Assembly (NCBI GenBank): GCA_016191435.1
Contig: JACPOQ010000035.1
Span: 124,001-188,000 of the forward strand
Direction: 5' to 3'
Length of the DNA stretch: 64,000 nt
Source of the DNA: Chloroflexota bacterium
GTDB taxonomy: Bacteria; Chloroflexota; Dehalococcoidia; Tepidiformales; Tepidiformaceae
Shown: positions 50,091 through 58,234 of the stretch, one piece after another
Position numbering within the stretch: position 1 is the first letter of the stretch
Layout: each line of letters begins with the position of its first letter
Position numbers and translations under genes: made by a program
Notes under the pieces: model-generated
The model's database searches: none
Told to the model about the DNA's origin: nothing
The model's input: only the letters and a program-made list of their open reading frames with translations

Positions 50091-50843
50091 CTACGGCCGT
50101 ATCTCCCGTGCGTAGTCCCGCCCGCCCCGTACCGTCACGCGCATGATCGCGCCCGCGCGCGAATCGTCCTCCACGAGCTCGATGACGCCCCTGGCGATGT
50201 CCTCTGGCTGGAGGATGCCGCCGACCTGCAGCTTCATCTCTTCGACGCGCTCATCGCCCGCGCGCCGTACGAGTGGCGTGTCCACGTAGCTCGGGCAGAT
50301 GGCGTTCACCCGGATGCGCGCTTCCGGCGCAAGATACGCGAGCGAGCGCGTGAAGTTGATCACGCCCGCCTTCGAGGCCGCGTACACCGGGGAGCCCGGC
50401 ATCGGCAGCAGCCCGCCCATCGAGGCGGTGTTGATAATCACGCCGCCCTCGCGGCTCTTCTTCATCTCCCGCACCGCGATACGCGTCGCGTCGATCACCG
50501 CCGTGAGGTCGATCTCCACCACCTTCGCCCACGGCCCGGGGTCGTCGTCGAAGAGCGCCTCGCCCCCGATGCCCGCGTTGTTGCAGACGATGTCCAGCCG
50601 CTTGAAATGCTCGACCGCCGCCGCCATCGCTGCCGCGAGATCTTCGGTGCGCGTCACGTCGCAGCGTTTGAACACGGCCTTGCCGCCCGCCGCGAGGATC
50701 CGCTCAACTGTCTCCTTGCCGCCCTCCATGTCGATATCAGCTACCACCACGCCTGCGCCGTTTTCGGCCAGCATCGTTGCCATCGCGCGCCCGATGCCGG
50801 ACCCCGCCCCGCTTACGACCGCACCTTTATCGCGAATCTCCAC
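50091..50843 (-). CDS. Short-chain dehydrogenase/reductase
   Basis: This 250-residue SDR has the NAD(P) motif GAGSGIGRAMA, NNAGIGG, ASMGGLL (active Ser region) and the catalytic Tyr-x3-Lys in VYAASKAG. Such enzymes reduce 3-ketoacyl or keto-alcohol groups. GAGGAGGG precedes the GTG at 50843. It is part of the catabolic group that runs to 56542. Confidence 0.9.
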   Translation of the reverse strand: MEIRDKGAVVSGAGSGIGRAMATMLAENGAGVVVADIDMEGGKETVERILAAGGKAVFKRCDVTRTEDLAAAMAAAVEHFKRLDIVCNNAGIGGEALFDDDPGPWAKVVEIDLTAVIDATRIAVREMKKSREGGVIINTASMGGLLPMPGSPVYAASKAGVINFTRSLAYLAPEARIRVNAICPSYVDTPLVRRAGDERVEEMKLQVGGILQPEDIARGVIELVEDDSRAGAIMRVTVRGGRDYAREIRP

Positions 50844-50920
50844 GTGACCCTCCTCGGCGCCGGCTGCCCCGGCGACTGTGCATTATCGCGCCCTCGGGCC
50901 TTGCGCGCCGCGCGAACTAC

Positions 50921-51406
50921 CTACCCGCCGTACTCCCAGCCGAGCTGCTGCAACGTCCAGGCCGGGTCGCCCGTGCGGACCTCGCCGCCAACCACTTCCC
51001 CGATGTATTGGATGTGGTCGCCGGCCGCGCGGCTTTCGGTCACGCGGCATTCGAACCACGCCACCGATCCTTCGTACACTGGCGCGCCCGTTGCCGGCGC
51101 ATCGAAGAACGCGTGGTCGCCAAGCTTGTCGCCCGCCACCTCCGCCGGCCGCGTGAAGTGCGAAACCACGTCCTCGCTGTCCGGCGGCACGAAGCACACA
51201 GTGAACACCTTGCCGCCGTCGATGAGCTTGCGCGTGCGCGAGTCCGCCTCGATGAAAACCGAGTAGAGCCGCGGCGCGAACGAACATTGCGTGCCCCAGT
51301 TCGCCGTCATCAGGTTGCGCTGCTCCCCATCCCGCGTACCAACGAGGAAGATGCCATAGGGCTGGGTGAGCAGTGCCGCCGCGATGCCGTCAGGATTGTC
51401 TGCCAC
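50921..51406 (-). CDS. Flavin reductase-like protein
   Basis: The 161-residue protein has the FMN-binding flavin reductase pattern: YGIFLVGTRDGEQRNLMTANWGTQCSFAP, FTVCFV, AWFECRVTESRAAGDHIQYIGEVVGG. It may supply reduced FMN to a partner monooxygenase. The GTG at 51406 has GGAGG nine bases upstream and is chosen; the open frame extends further. No monooxygenase is adjacent. Confidence 0.8.
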   Translation of the reverse strand: MADNPDGIAAALLTQPYGIFLVGTRDGEQRNLMTANWGTQCSFAPRLYSVFIEADSRTRKLIDGGKVFTVCFVPPDSEDVVSHFTRPAEVAGDKLGDHAFFDAPATGAPVYEGSVAWFECRVTESRAAGDHIQYIGEVVGGEVRTGDPAWTLQQLGWEYGG

Positions 51407-51540
51407 GGGTGCTGACCTCCATCGGGATACGTAAACCGTAGCACCGCGCCGAACCCTCACGCCTTACAGATCCACAAACGATGCCGCGTCGTCCGCGCCC
51501 CAAACCTCGTATCATCCCGCCTCATAGCAAGTGGTACCTC

Positions 51541-51560
51541 AACTCGGAACTCGGATCTCG
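51541..51560. repeat. 7-base word repeated about three times
   Basis: AACTCGG is at 51541-51547 and 51548-51554, then ATCTCG to 51560, ten bases before the ribosome site of the hydrolase gene. Confidence 0.75.
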
Positions 51561-51581
51561 TTTGCGACCGGAGGAGCGCTC

Positions 51582-52523
51582 ATGTCAACCGTCGAGACCG
51601 TCCTCGGCCCTGTCGACGAATCACAGCTCGGCGTCGTGCTGAGCCACGAGCACGTTATCGTCGGGATGGGCGAAGACACCCACCACTACCCCTGGCGCTA
51701 CGATTGGGACGCCACCCGTGCCAACGCCGTGCGCGAGCTTTCGGAGGCGAAGGCCGGCGGCGTCGACACCGTGATCGACCTCACCACCCCCGACCTCGGC
51801 CGTGACGTCGAGTTTGTGCGCGACGTTGCCCGTGCCTCCGGCATGAACGTCATCGCCGCCACGGGCATCTGGCGCGATGTGCCGCGCTCCTTCTGGACAC
51901 GGGACCTCGACGAGATCGCCGACATCTTTGTTCGCGAAATCGAGGTCGGCATCGGCACCACCGGCATCAAGGCCGGCGCGATCAAAGTCGCGAACGACAT
52001 GGGCGGCGTCTCACCGGAGGGCGAGCGCATCCTGCGCGGCGCGGCGCGCGCGCTGAAGCGCACCGGTTGCCCGATCAGCACCCACCACTGGGCCCCCGAA
52101 GAGGTCGGCACGCGCCAGGTCGAGATCTTCCGCGAGGAAGGCGCCCCCATGGACCGCATCTGCATCGGCCACAGCGCCGATTCCACCGACATCGCCTACC
52201 TGGAATCGCTCCTGCAGGCGGGCGTCTGGCTTTCCATGGACCGCTATCCCGGCGCCATGGGCCGCCCCGATTGGCGCCAGCGCAACGCCACCGTAAAGGC
52301 GCTCATCGATCGCGGCTGGGCACACAAGCTAATGCTCGGCCACGACTACGCGCCGGCGCCCGTGCTCGCCGGCCAGGTCACGCCACCATCGAACCAGCCC
52401 ACCCGCTACCTGTTCGTGAGCACCGTCGCGGTGCCCGCGCTGCGCGACCAGGGCGTCCCGCAGGAAACCATCGACCTCATGCTCCGCGACGTCCCTCGCC
52501 GGTTCCTCACCGGCCACGACTGA
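51582..52523 (+). CDS. Phosphotriesterase-family metal-dependent hydrolase
   Basis: This 313-residue amidohydrolase-superfamily protein shows the binuclear metal ligands of the phosphotriesterase group: His22 and His24 (LSHEHV), Lys135 (the metal-bridging Lys), His168 or His169 (STHHWA), His197 (CIGHSADS) and Asp255 (MLGHDYAP). Most such proteins are lactonases or esterases. GGAGGAG precedes the ATG at 51582. It faces the flavin reductase on the other strand and lies beside CoA-ester genes. Confidence 0.9.
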   Translation: MSTVETVLGPVDESQLGVVLSHEHVIVGMGEDTHHYPWRYDWDATRANAVRELSEAKAGGVDTVIDLTTPDLGRDVEFVRDVARASGMNVIAATGIWRDVPRSFWTRDLDEIADIFVREIEVGIGTTGIKAGAIKVANDMGGVSPEGERILRGAARALKRTGCPISTHHWAPEEVGTRQVEIFREEGAPMDRICIGHSADSTDIAYLESLLQAGVWLSMDRYPGAMGRPDWRQRNATVKALIDRGWAHKLMLGHDYAPAPVLAGQVTPPSNQPTRYLFVSTVAVPALRDQGVPQETIDLMLRDVPRRFLTGHD

Positions 52524-52549
52524 TACCAGGGCGACCAATCAGGCGCCGG

Positions 52550-53371
52550 CTACGCGTCCTTCCACACGGGGTCGCGCTTCTCGAACCACGCCGCCCGCGA
52601 CTCCGCCGAATCCTGCGTGACCGATGCGAGGATCTGGTTGCGGTTTTCCAGCTTTAGCGCATTCTCCAGCGAGATGCCGGTGACCGTTTCGTTTAAGACT
52701 TCCTTGGAAAGACGCAAGCCCATGGGGCTGGAGCGCGTAACGAACGAAGTGGCAATCTGCGTGGCCGTCGCGAGAAGCTGTTCTTGCGGGACGATCTTCG
52801 TCAGCAACCCCATTTCCTTCGCTTCGGTCGCATCGACGATGCGCCCGGAATAGATCATGTCGGCGGCATGGGCGGCACCAACGATCTTCGGCAGGTGGTA
52901 CGAACTGCCGACGTCGCAGCCACTCAGTCCCAGGTTCAGGAACGAGCACGCGAACCGCGCGTTCTCGGTGCCGATGCGGATGTCCGATGCGATCGCAATC
53001 GAAATGCCGCCGCCGGTGGCAGCGCCGTTCACCGCCGCGATAATCGGTTGCGGCGCTCGCCGCATCTTCACCACCAGGTCCGCGATGTCCGATTGGAACG
53101 TGTAGGAGTTCTGCACCGGCCCCACGTTCGGTTGCCATGCACCCTGTTCGTCCCCGGCCTTGAGGTCGAGCCCGGCGCAGAAGCCGCGCCCTTCGCCCGT
53201 GACGATGATCACGCGGCAGGGGTAGTCACGGTGGCGCTCATCGAAGAACGCGCGGAGCGCGCGCAGCATGTCGTGATTGATGGCATTGAGGCGCTCGGGC
53301 CGGGACAACGTCAGGTAGCCAATCGGCCCTTTGCGTTCGAATCGGATCGTGTCGTTGAGTGTCGTTTCCAT
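52550..53371 (-). CDS. Enoyl-CoA hydratase/isomerase family protein
   Basis: This 273-residue crotonase has GFCAGLDLKAGDEQG for the CoA and oxyanion region, AAVNGAATGGGISIAIASDIR for the second, and LLTKIVPQEQLLATA. The second Glu of the hydratase pair is not clearly at its place, so it may be an isomerase or hydrolase. It is convergent to the phosphotriesterase-like gene and precedes the CoA-transferase genes in the minus-strand set. Confidence 0.88.
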   Translation of the reverse strand: METTLNDTIRFERKGPIGYLTLSRPERLNAINHDMLRALRAFFDERHRDYPCRVIIVTGEGRGFCAGLDLKAGDEQGAWQPNVGPVQNSYTFQSDIADLVVKMRRAPQPIIAAVNGAATGGGISIAIASDIRIGTENARFACSFLNLGLSGCDVGSSYHLPKIVGAAHAADMIYSGRIVDATEAKEMGLLTKIVPQEQLLATATQIATSFVTRSSPMGLRLSKEVLNETVTGISLENALKLENRNQILASVTQDSAESRAAWFEKRDPVWKDA

Positions 53372-53412
53372 GGCGCGAGTCTGCCCTATTCGCGCCTACT
53401 CCGCACGGCGGC

Positions 53413-54225
53413 TCAGTAGCGCCCCGGCACGAGGTAGAACCCGTGCGGGTCCAGCCGCCGCAACAGCGCGATCTCCTCGACGGTCGGTGGCTCCAATTCG
53501 GACACCTCGTCCGCGATGCGCAGGTTCCAGCCCGTCTCCAGCTTCACGATGTCCGGGTCCATGTTGGGGAACACCGCCTCGAGCACCATCTCGCACGAGC
53601 CCGTTTCGCCGCCGTCCGGGGTATCGAAACCGAACACGCCGAACGTCGAGACCACACGATTCGGGCCCGAGGGTTGCAGTCCCGCCTGCCGGCGGCTGCC
53701 CGGGCCAGTGATGTAGCACGGGCTCGTGTTGAAATCGACGCGCTCCACGAAGCGGCGCCGCTCCTGCGGCATCATCGTCAGCAGGCTCCTGGCGAGGCAC
53801 GCGATCTCGGTATTGCCGCCGGTCCCGCCGAGCCGCCGTTCCGGCTGCCGGTAGTCCCCGAGCACCAGCGTGTTGAGGTTTCCCATGCGGTCCACCTGCG
53901 CCGCCCCCAGCACGCCGAGATCGACGTTGCCGCCCATCAGCAGCGTCCCCAGCGCGTCGACCATGTCCGAGACCATGGCGCTGCCGTCGTTCAGGAGCAT
54001 GTCGTGGATGCCGATCGGCGCGCGGGTCAAGCCCTCGGGTGGCGTCCAATCGAACGCGCCGACCTCCGTGCAGAGCGAGATGCCCGGAGCGTGCATGAGC
54101 TTCGCAAGCGTGCCGGCGAGCACCGGCAGCCCCATCCCCAGCATAACCACGCCCTTTGCCGGGAACGATCGCGCCGCGACCACGCACATCAGTTCCGCGA
54201 GCGTGTAGTCCTCGGCGTGCGTCAT
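53413..54225 (-). CDS. CoA transferase family, beta subunit (IpdB/GctB-like)
   Basis: The 270-residue subunit has the beta fold: VVMLGMGLPVLAGTLAKLMHAPG, then LCTEVGAFDW with the (S/T)ExG-type Glu, LLNDGSAMVSDM, DLGVLGAAQVDRMGNLN and the ending GWNLRIADEVSELEPPT. In IpdAB of Mycobacterium this fold hydrolyses the last steroid ring, and in GctAB it transfers CoA; the sequence does not say which. GGAGG precedes the ATG at 54225. It starts 32 bases after the alpha subunit. Confidence 0.85.
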   Translation of the reverse strand: MTHAEDYTLAELMCVVAARSFPAKGVVMLGMGLPVLAGTLAKLMHAPGISLCTEVGAFDWTPPEGLTRAPIGIHDMLLNDGSAMVSDMVDALGTLLMGGNVDLGVLGAAQVDRMGNLNTLVLGDYRQPERRLGGTGGNTEIACLARSLLTMMPQERRRFVERVDFNTSPCYITGPGSRRQAGLQPSGPNRVVSTFGVFGFDTPDGGETGSCEMVLEAVFPNMDPDIVKLETGWNLRIADEVSELEPPTVEEIALLRRLDPHGFYLVPGRY

Positions 54226-54256
54226 CGGCTTGCCTCCACCCGGCGCGACATCCCGG

Positions 54257-55228
54257 TCACATCCGGAACCGGAGCTGCGAAGCGTAGCCGTACCGCACTC
54301 CGCCGGCCGGAGTTTGACCCGCGTCCGCGCGGATCCCGTCGAGCGCGTCCTGCCCGAATACCTCACGCAGATGGGCGATGTAGCCCGCACGGTCCCGGAC
54401 GCCGTAGATCCATTCATCCGCGAACGCCTGCCACGCCTCCCGCGAGCCGGTGATGCGCGTGCTCGTCCGTGCCTGGAACCCGTAGTCGAAGTCGTAGTAG
54501 CCGCTGCAGCCGCTGGGGTGCGCGCCGTAAGGCATGTGCACCACCGCAGCCACCCGGAAGCCCGGCACCACGGTGCGCCCGGGGTCCGACGCGAGCACCT
54601 CGTGCGGCACGATCTCCTCGACCGAGACGATGACCTTCTTCGCCGCCCAGTACGCCCATTTCGCGTCGCCCATGTGGCCCCATGCCTGGACGTTGCCGTC
54701 CTCATCGGCGCGCTGCGCGTGCAGCACGGCAACATCGGGGCGAAGCGCCGGCAAGGCGACGAACTTCTGGCCGTCGAACGGCGATTCCATCTGTGCCCAC
54801 TTCTTGTCGCCAAGGAAGCCGCCGGGATGCTCCTGGTACTCAGCCCGCAGGTAATCGGTGCCGAGGAACGACCGCGTGGGGATGAACGGGATGCCCAGCG
54901 CGCCGGCCATAAGCATCAGCGCGATCGCCTGGTTGCTGTAGTCCTCGAACTTCAGCGAGCCGTCTTCCATCATGTCCTGCACGATGCCGGGCCGCAGCGC
55001 GGCCGCGACGTAACCCGAGCGCACGAGGTTCGCGCAGCCGCTCAGGAACAGGTAGGAGCCCTGCGGCCCCACGGATCCGCCGATGGCTTCCAGGTCTCGC
55101 TTCCCCGCACGCACGATCGCCTGGCAAAGCCCGTACGCCGCCGACGTGTAGCCCACATACACGCTGTCGCCGTCCTCGACGAAGCGATCGATCGCCTCGC
55201 TTTCGCTCATGAGCTTGCTCGCCGTCAT
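54257..55228 (-). CDS. CoA transferase family, alpha subunit (IpdA/GctA-like)
   Basis: The 323-residue alpha subunit has LMSESEAIDRFVEDGDSVYVGYTSAA at its start and GGSVGPQGSYLFLSGCANLVRSGYVAAAL, then GIPFIPTRSFLGTDYL, VALPALRPDVAVLHAQRADEDGNVQAWGHMGD and KKVIVSVEEIVPHE. The pattern fits the IpdA/GctA type better than the acetate CoA transferase type. GGAGGGG precedes the ATG; TATGCT at 55249-55254 may be the -10. It pairs with the beta subunit. Confidence 0.85.
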   Translation of the reverse strand: MTASKLMSESEAIDRFVEDGDSVYVGYTSAAYGLCQAIVRAGKRDLEAIGGSVGPQGSYLFLSGCANLVRSGYVAAALRPGIVQDMMEDGSLKFEDYSNQAIALMLMAGALGIPFIPTRSFLGTDYLRAEYQEHPGGFLGDKKWAQMESPFDGQKFVALPALRPDVAVLHAQRADEDGNVQAWGHMGDAKWAYWAAKKVIVSVEEIVPHEVLASDPGRTVVPGFRVAAVVHMPYGAHPSGCSGYYDFDYGFQARTSTRITGSREAWQAFADEWIYGVRDRAGYIAHLREVFGQDALDGIRADAGQTPAGGVRYGYASQLRFRM

Positions 55229-55375
55229 GCCCCCTCCAGCAACGACGTAGCATACCGGCAGGGCGCGCTCGGGCCAGAGCCCGATCGGTAGTCGCGGCCC
55301 TCAGCGGCCGCCGTTCGCAGCCAACCCCTGCGCCCGCCACTTGAGACCCGTACGATCGTATCTTCGACCGGCAGC

Positions 55376-56542
55376 CTAATCCCGTGGCAACCCCAGCCCT
55401 CGCGTGGCGATGATGTTCCGCTGGATCTCGCTCGATCCGCTGTAAATCGTCGGCGATACGTTTGACTCGTGGTCCTTCGCCAACTCGCCACCGAGCGTGG
55501 CGTGCTTCGACCCTGGTTCCAGTGCCCCGCCAGGGCCCTGGAGGTTCACCCCGAAGTTGCTGATGCGCTGCGCGAGCTCCGTCGCGAACACCTTGATCAC
55601 CGAGGCCTCGACGTTCACAGCGCGGCCCGTCTCCTGCATCCACGCCGTGCGGTAGCTCAGCAGCCGGCCGACGTCGTTCGCGATCGCGAGGTCGGCCAGC
55701 CGGTGCCGGAAGATGTTGCCGTAGGCGCCGCCCGGACGGCGCTCGCGGTAGTACCGGGCCAGCTCTTCAAGCACGCGCTGGTTCGCCGCGATGGACGCCA
55801 CGTTCGAGCGTTCGAAATCGAGCAACGTCATCGCGACGTACCAGCCGTTGTTCTCTTCGCCAACGCGGTTCGCAACCGGCACGCGCACGTCTTCGAAGAA
55901 CACTTCGTTGAACTCGTGGTGCCCGGCCATATTCACGATTGGGCGCACCGTAATCCCCGGGGTCTTCATATCCGCCAGCAGGAAGCTGATGCCCTTGTGC
56001 TTCGGCCGGTCCGGGTCCGTGCGCACGACGAGGAAGCACCAGTCCGCGTGGTGCGCCCCGGTCGTCCAGATCTTCTGGCCGTTCACGATGTAGTCGTCGC
56101 CGTCCCGGACCGCGCGCGTCTGCAGGCTCGCAAGGTCGCTCCCGGCGCCCGGCTCGCTGTACCCCTGGCACCAGATCGCTTCGCCGCTCGTGATGCGCGG
56201 CAGGTGCTCGCGCTTCTGCTGCTCGCTCCCGTGGACGATGAGCGTCGGGCCGATCATGCCGACGCTGAACACGCGCCCCGCGTCTGGCGCGCCCGCGTAC
56301 GCGAGCTCCTCGCTGAAGATCATCTGTTTCACGTGTTTCCAACCGAGCCCGCCATAGGCTTCAGGCCACGCCGGCGCCACCCATTTGTTCGCCGCCAGCT
56401 TCTTCAGGAACCCGAGCTGGCTTGCCCAGTGCTCCTGGCTCGTCGGCCGCGAGCGGCCGAGATCCTCGGCCAGCGCCGTCGCCAGGAATGCGCGCACCTC
56501 CCGGCGCAATGCGTCGTGCTCGGCGGTGAACTTGAACTCCAT
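55376..56542 (-). CDS. Acyl-CoA dehydrogenase
   Basis: This 388-residue FAD enzyme oxidises an acyl-CoA. It has CQGYSEPGAGSDLASLQTRAV (FAD site), WTTGAHHADWCFLVVRTD, NEVFFEDVRVP, and the closing YSGSSEIQRNIIATRGLGLP. A full-length domain order is seen. The substrate is unknown; members of this type with CoA transferases can act on side chains of steroids or cyclic acids. It lies 147 bases upstream of the alpha subunit on the same strand, so it probably leads the operon. Confidence 0.93.
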   Translation of the reverse strand: MEFKFTAEHDALRREVRAFLATALAEDLGRSRPTSQEHWASQLGFLKKLAANKWVAPAWPEAYGGLGWKHVKQMIFSEELAYAGAPDAGRVFSVGMIGPTLIVHGSEQQKREHLPRITSGEAIWCQGYSEPGAGSDLASLQTRAVRDGDDYIVNGQKIWTTGAHHADWCFLVVRTDPDRPKHKGISFLLADMKTPGITVRPIVNMAGHHEFNEVFFEDVRVPVANRVGEENNGWYVAMTLLDFERSNVASIAANQRVLEELARYYRERRPGGAYGNIFRHRLADLAIANDVGRLLSYRTAWMQETGRAVNVEASVIKVFATELAQRISNFGVNLQGPGGALEPGSKHATLGGELAKDHESNVSPTIYSGSSEIQRNIIATRGLGLPRD

Positions 56543-56628
56543 GGCGGCGACCCCTCAATCTGCCAGGCTGCACCGAGTTTACCGAATGGTAAACGGCCTG
56601 TCGCCCTCAAGACGGACCGGCGCTCTAG

Positions 56629-56663
56629 TGGACACCGTTCGTGACTGGCCGTAAATTATGGAC
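56629..56663 (+). promoter_or_regulatory. Promoter of the Phd-VapC module, leaderless
   Basis: TGGACA (56629-56634), exactly 17 bases, then TAAATT (56652-56657) forms a near-consensus promoter. Six bases (ATGGAC) separate it from the ATG at 56664. It is the best -35/-10 pair of the leaderless set. Confidence 0.7.
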
Positions 56664-56882
56664 ATGAAGACAATCGCCGCGGCAAAGTTCAAGGAGCAAT
56701 GCCTCGCCATCCTCGATGACGTGGATCCGGAGGGCATCATCATTACCAAGCGCGGCAAGCCCGTCGCCCGGCTCATGCCCCTTGAGGACGATCTCTGGTC
56801 GCTGTACGGAAAGTATGCGGATCGCATCAAGGTTAAAGGCGACATCATGTCCACCGGCGAAGTGTGGAATGCTGAATCTTGA
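56664..56882 (+). CDS. Phd/YefM-type antitoxin
   Basis: The 72-residue protein fits the antitoxin family: MKTIAAAKFKEQCLAILDDV, then GIIITKRGKPVARLMPLEDD, the strand and helix of the DNA-binding domain. A helical tail with a Trp binds the toxin. The start at 56664, rather than at 56658, follows from the TAAATT promoter six bases upstream. It overlaps the toxin start by 14 bases. As in other modules the pair probably represses its own promoter. Confidence 0.88.
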   Translation: MKTIAAAKFKEQCLAILDDVDPEGIIITKRGKPVARLMPLEDDLWSLYGKYADRIKVKGDIMSTGEVWNAES

Positions 56883-57234
56883 CACGCATATCCTCATCGA
56901 CTTCCTGATAGGCAAACTAACGCGCGAAGAAGAATCGCTTGTTTATCGAAACGAATGGCGTATTTCTGCCATTGTGTTCTGGGAACTCTACACGCTCGCA
57001 CGCAAGGATCGGATCGAACTGGATCTCGGTGACCGGGAAATCATGAGGATGTTGGACCGCCTGCCGGTCTGGCCGATTTCCATTGGAGTTTGCCGGGAAT
57101 TGGCTAGCCTCGATTTTCACTCGGATCCCGCGGACAACCTGATCGCAGCCACCAGCATCTTCCACCGGGCGCCGCTGGTGACGCGCGACGAGCGGATGCT
57201 CAAATCGCGCGTCGTGCCTCTTGCCTTGCCGTAG
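56869..57234 (+). CDS. vapC: VapC-type PIN-domain toxin
   Basis: The 121-residue PIN RNase has the four acidic residues: Asp5 (NLDTHIL), Glu39 (FWELYTL), Asp89 (DPADNLIAA) and Asp107 (TRDERML). It would cut RNA and be blocked by the antitoxin. ATG at 56869 lies inside the antitoxin's end. The protein is complete. Confidence 0.92.
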   Translation: MLNLDTHILIDFLIGKLTREEESLVYRNEWRISAIVFWELYTLARKDRIELDLGDREIMRMLDRLPVWPISIGVCRELASLDFHSDPADNLIAATSIFHRAPLVTRDERMLKSRVVPLALP

Positions 57235-57241
57235 CGCCGCC

Positions 57242-58105
57242 TTAGCGCGCGTCGATCAACGGCTGCAGCTTCTGACGCCGTTCCACGGCCGCCGCCATGT
57301 GCCTCATCCGCTCCTCTTCCAGCTGCGGGTTTAGCTCGGGCGACCGCGCATCGCGCAAGCCACCGTCCATGATCAGGTACGAGCCGGTCATAAACGCCGC
57401 GTCCGGCCCGGAAAGGAACGCGATGAGGCCCGCGATGTCCGCTGGCCGCCCCGCCCGGCCGGCCGGCGTCCGCCGTTCCAATGCCGTCCGGATCGGGCCG
57501 CCCTCGTCCCCGGCGAGCCCATGCGCGAGCGGCGTGTCGATGACCCCGGGGCCAATCGCGTTCACGGTAATCCCGTACTGGCCGAGTTCCTGCGCCCAGC
57601 CCCGCACCATCATCCGCACTCCAGCTTTCGTCGCCGAGTACGACCAGGACATCGCACCGGTGACCTCCGCCGCCAGGGAGGCCATGCAGATGATTCGCCC
57701 GCCGTTCCCGAGCCGTACCATCTCCCGTGCCGCCGCCTGCACTGTCAGAAAGACGCCGGTCAGGTTGATGTCGACCTGGTCCTGCCAGTCCTTCAGTGAC
57801 ATCTCCAGCACCGTGCCACCACGCCCGATGCCCGCGTTCGCTACCGCGACATCCAGCCGCCCGAGGCCCGAGACGCACTTCGCTATCGCTTCCTGCACCT
57901 GCTCGATTGAAGCGACGTTGCACGGGACCACGAGCGCTTCACGGCCGAATTCGCGCACCGTCGAGGCGGTGTGTTCGCCACCATCCATGTCGATGTCGGC
58001 GATGCAGATGTTCGCGCCTTCGCGCGCGAGCCGCTCGGCGGTGCCGCGGCCGATTCCGGAACCTGCCCCTGTGATGAATGCGACCTGGCCATCGAGGTTG
58101 CCCAC
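57242..58105 (-). CDS. Short-chain dehydrogenase/reductase
   Basis: This 287-residue SDR has GAGSGIGRGTA, IADIDMDGGEHTA, VANAGIGRGG, MASLAAEV and the Tyr-x3-Lys pair in SYSATKAGVRMM. A C-terminal extension follows after the family length (from about residue 250). GTG at 58105 is preferred, since it gives the normal start VGNLDGQVAFITG; the longer open frame crosses the divergent gene. It is convergent with the toxin gene, 7 bases apart. Confidence 0.88.
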   Translation of the reverse strand: MGNLDGQVAFITGAGSGIGRGTAERLAREGANICIADIDMDGGEHTASTVREFGREALVVPCNVASIEQVQEAIAKCVSGLGRLDVAVANAGIGRGGTVLEMSLKDWQDQVDINLTGVFLTVQAAAREMVRLGNGGRIICMASLAAEVTGAMSWSYSATKAGVRMMVRGWAQELGQYGITVNAIGPGVIDTPLAHGLAGDEGGPIRTALERRTPAGRAGRPADIAGLIAFLSGPDAAFMTGSYLIMDGGLRDARSPELNPQLEEERMRHMAAAVERRQKLQPLIDAR

Positions 58106-58222
58106 TGATTTCCCCCTGCCCGTGACGCGGGCGCTTCGAATGCGCGGATAGTACACGGCGTCCGAACGCCTGGCGCGCGATACCTGTCCGTTCGCGCAGG
58201 TTACGGATCGCCGCCGCTCCGC

Positions 58223-58234
58223 TACGATCGGTCG
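58223..58234 (+). promoter_or_regulatory. Candidate leaderless promoter of the PIG-L gene
   Basis: TACGAT (58223-58228) is followed by CGGTCG and the ATG at 58235, with no Shine-Dalgarno. Confidence 0.5.

Noticed and set aside
2434-51560. CRISPR array from the short tandem words
   Set aside because: The words are adjacent without spacers and only two to four copies long; no cas gene was seen.
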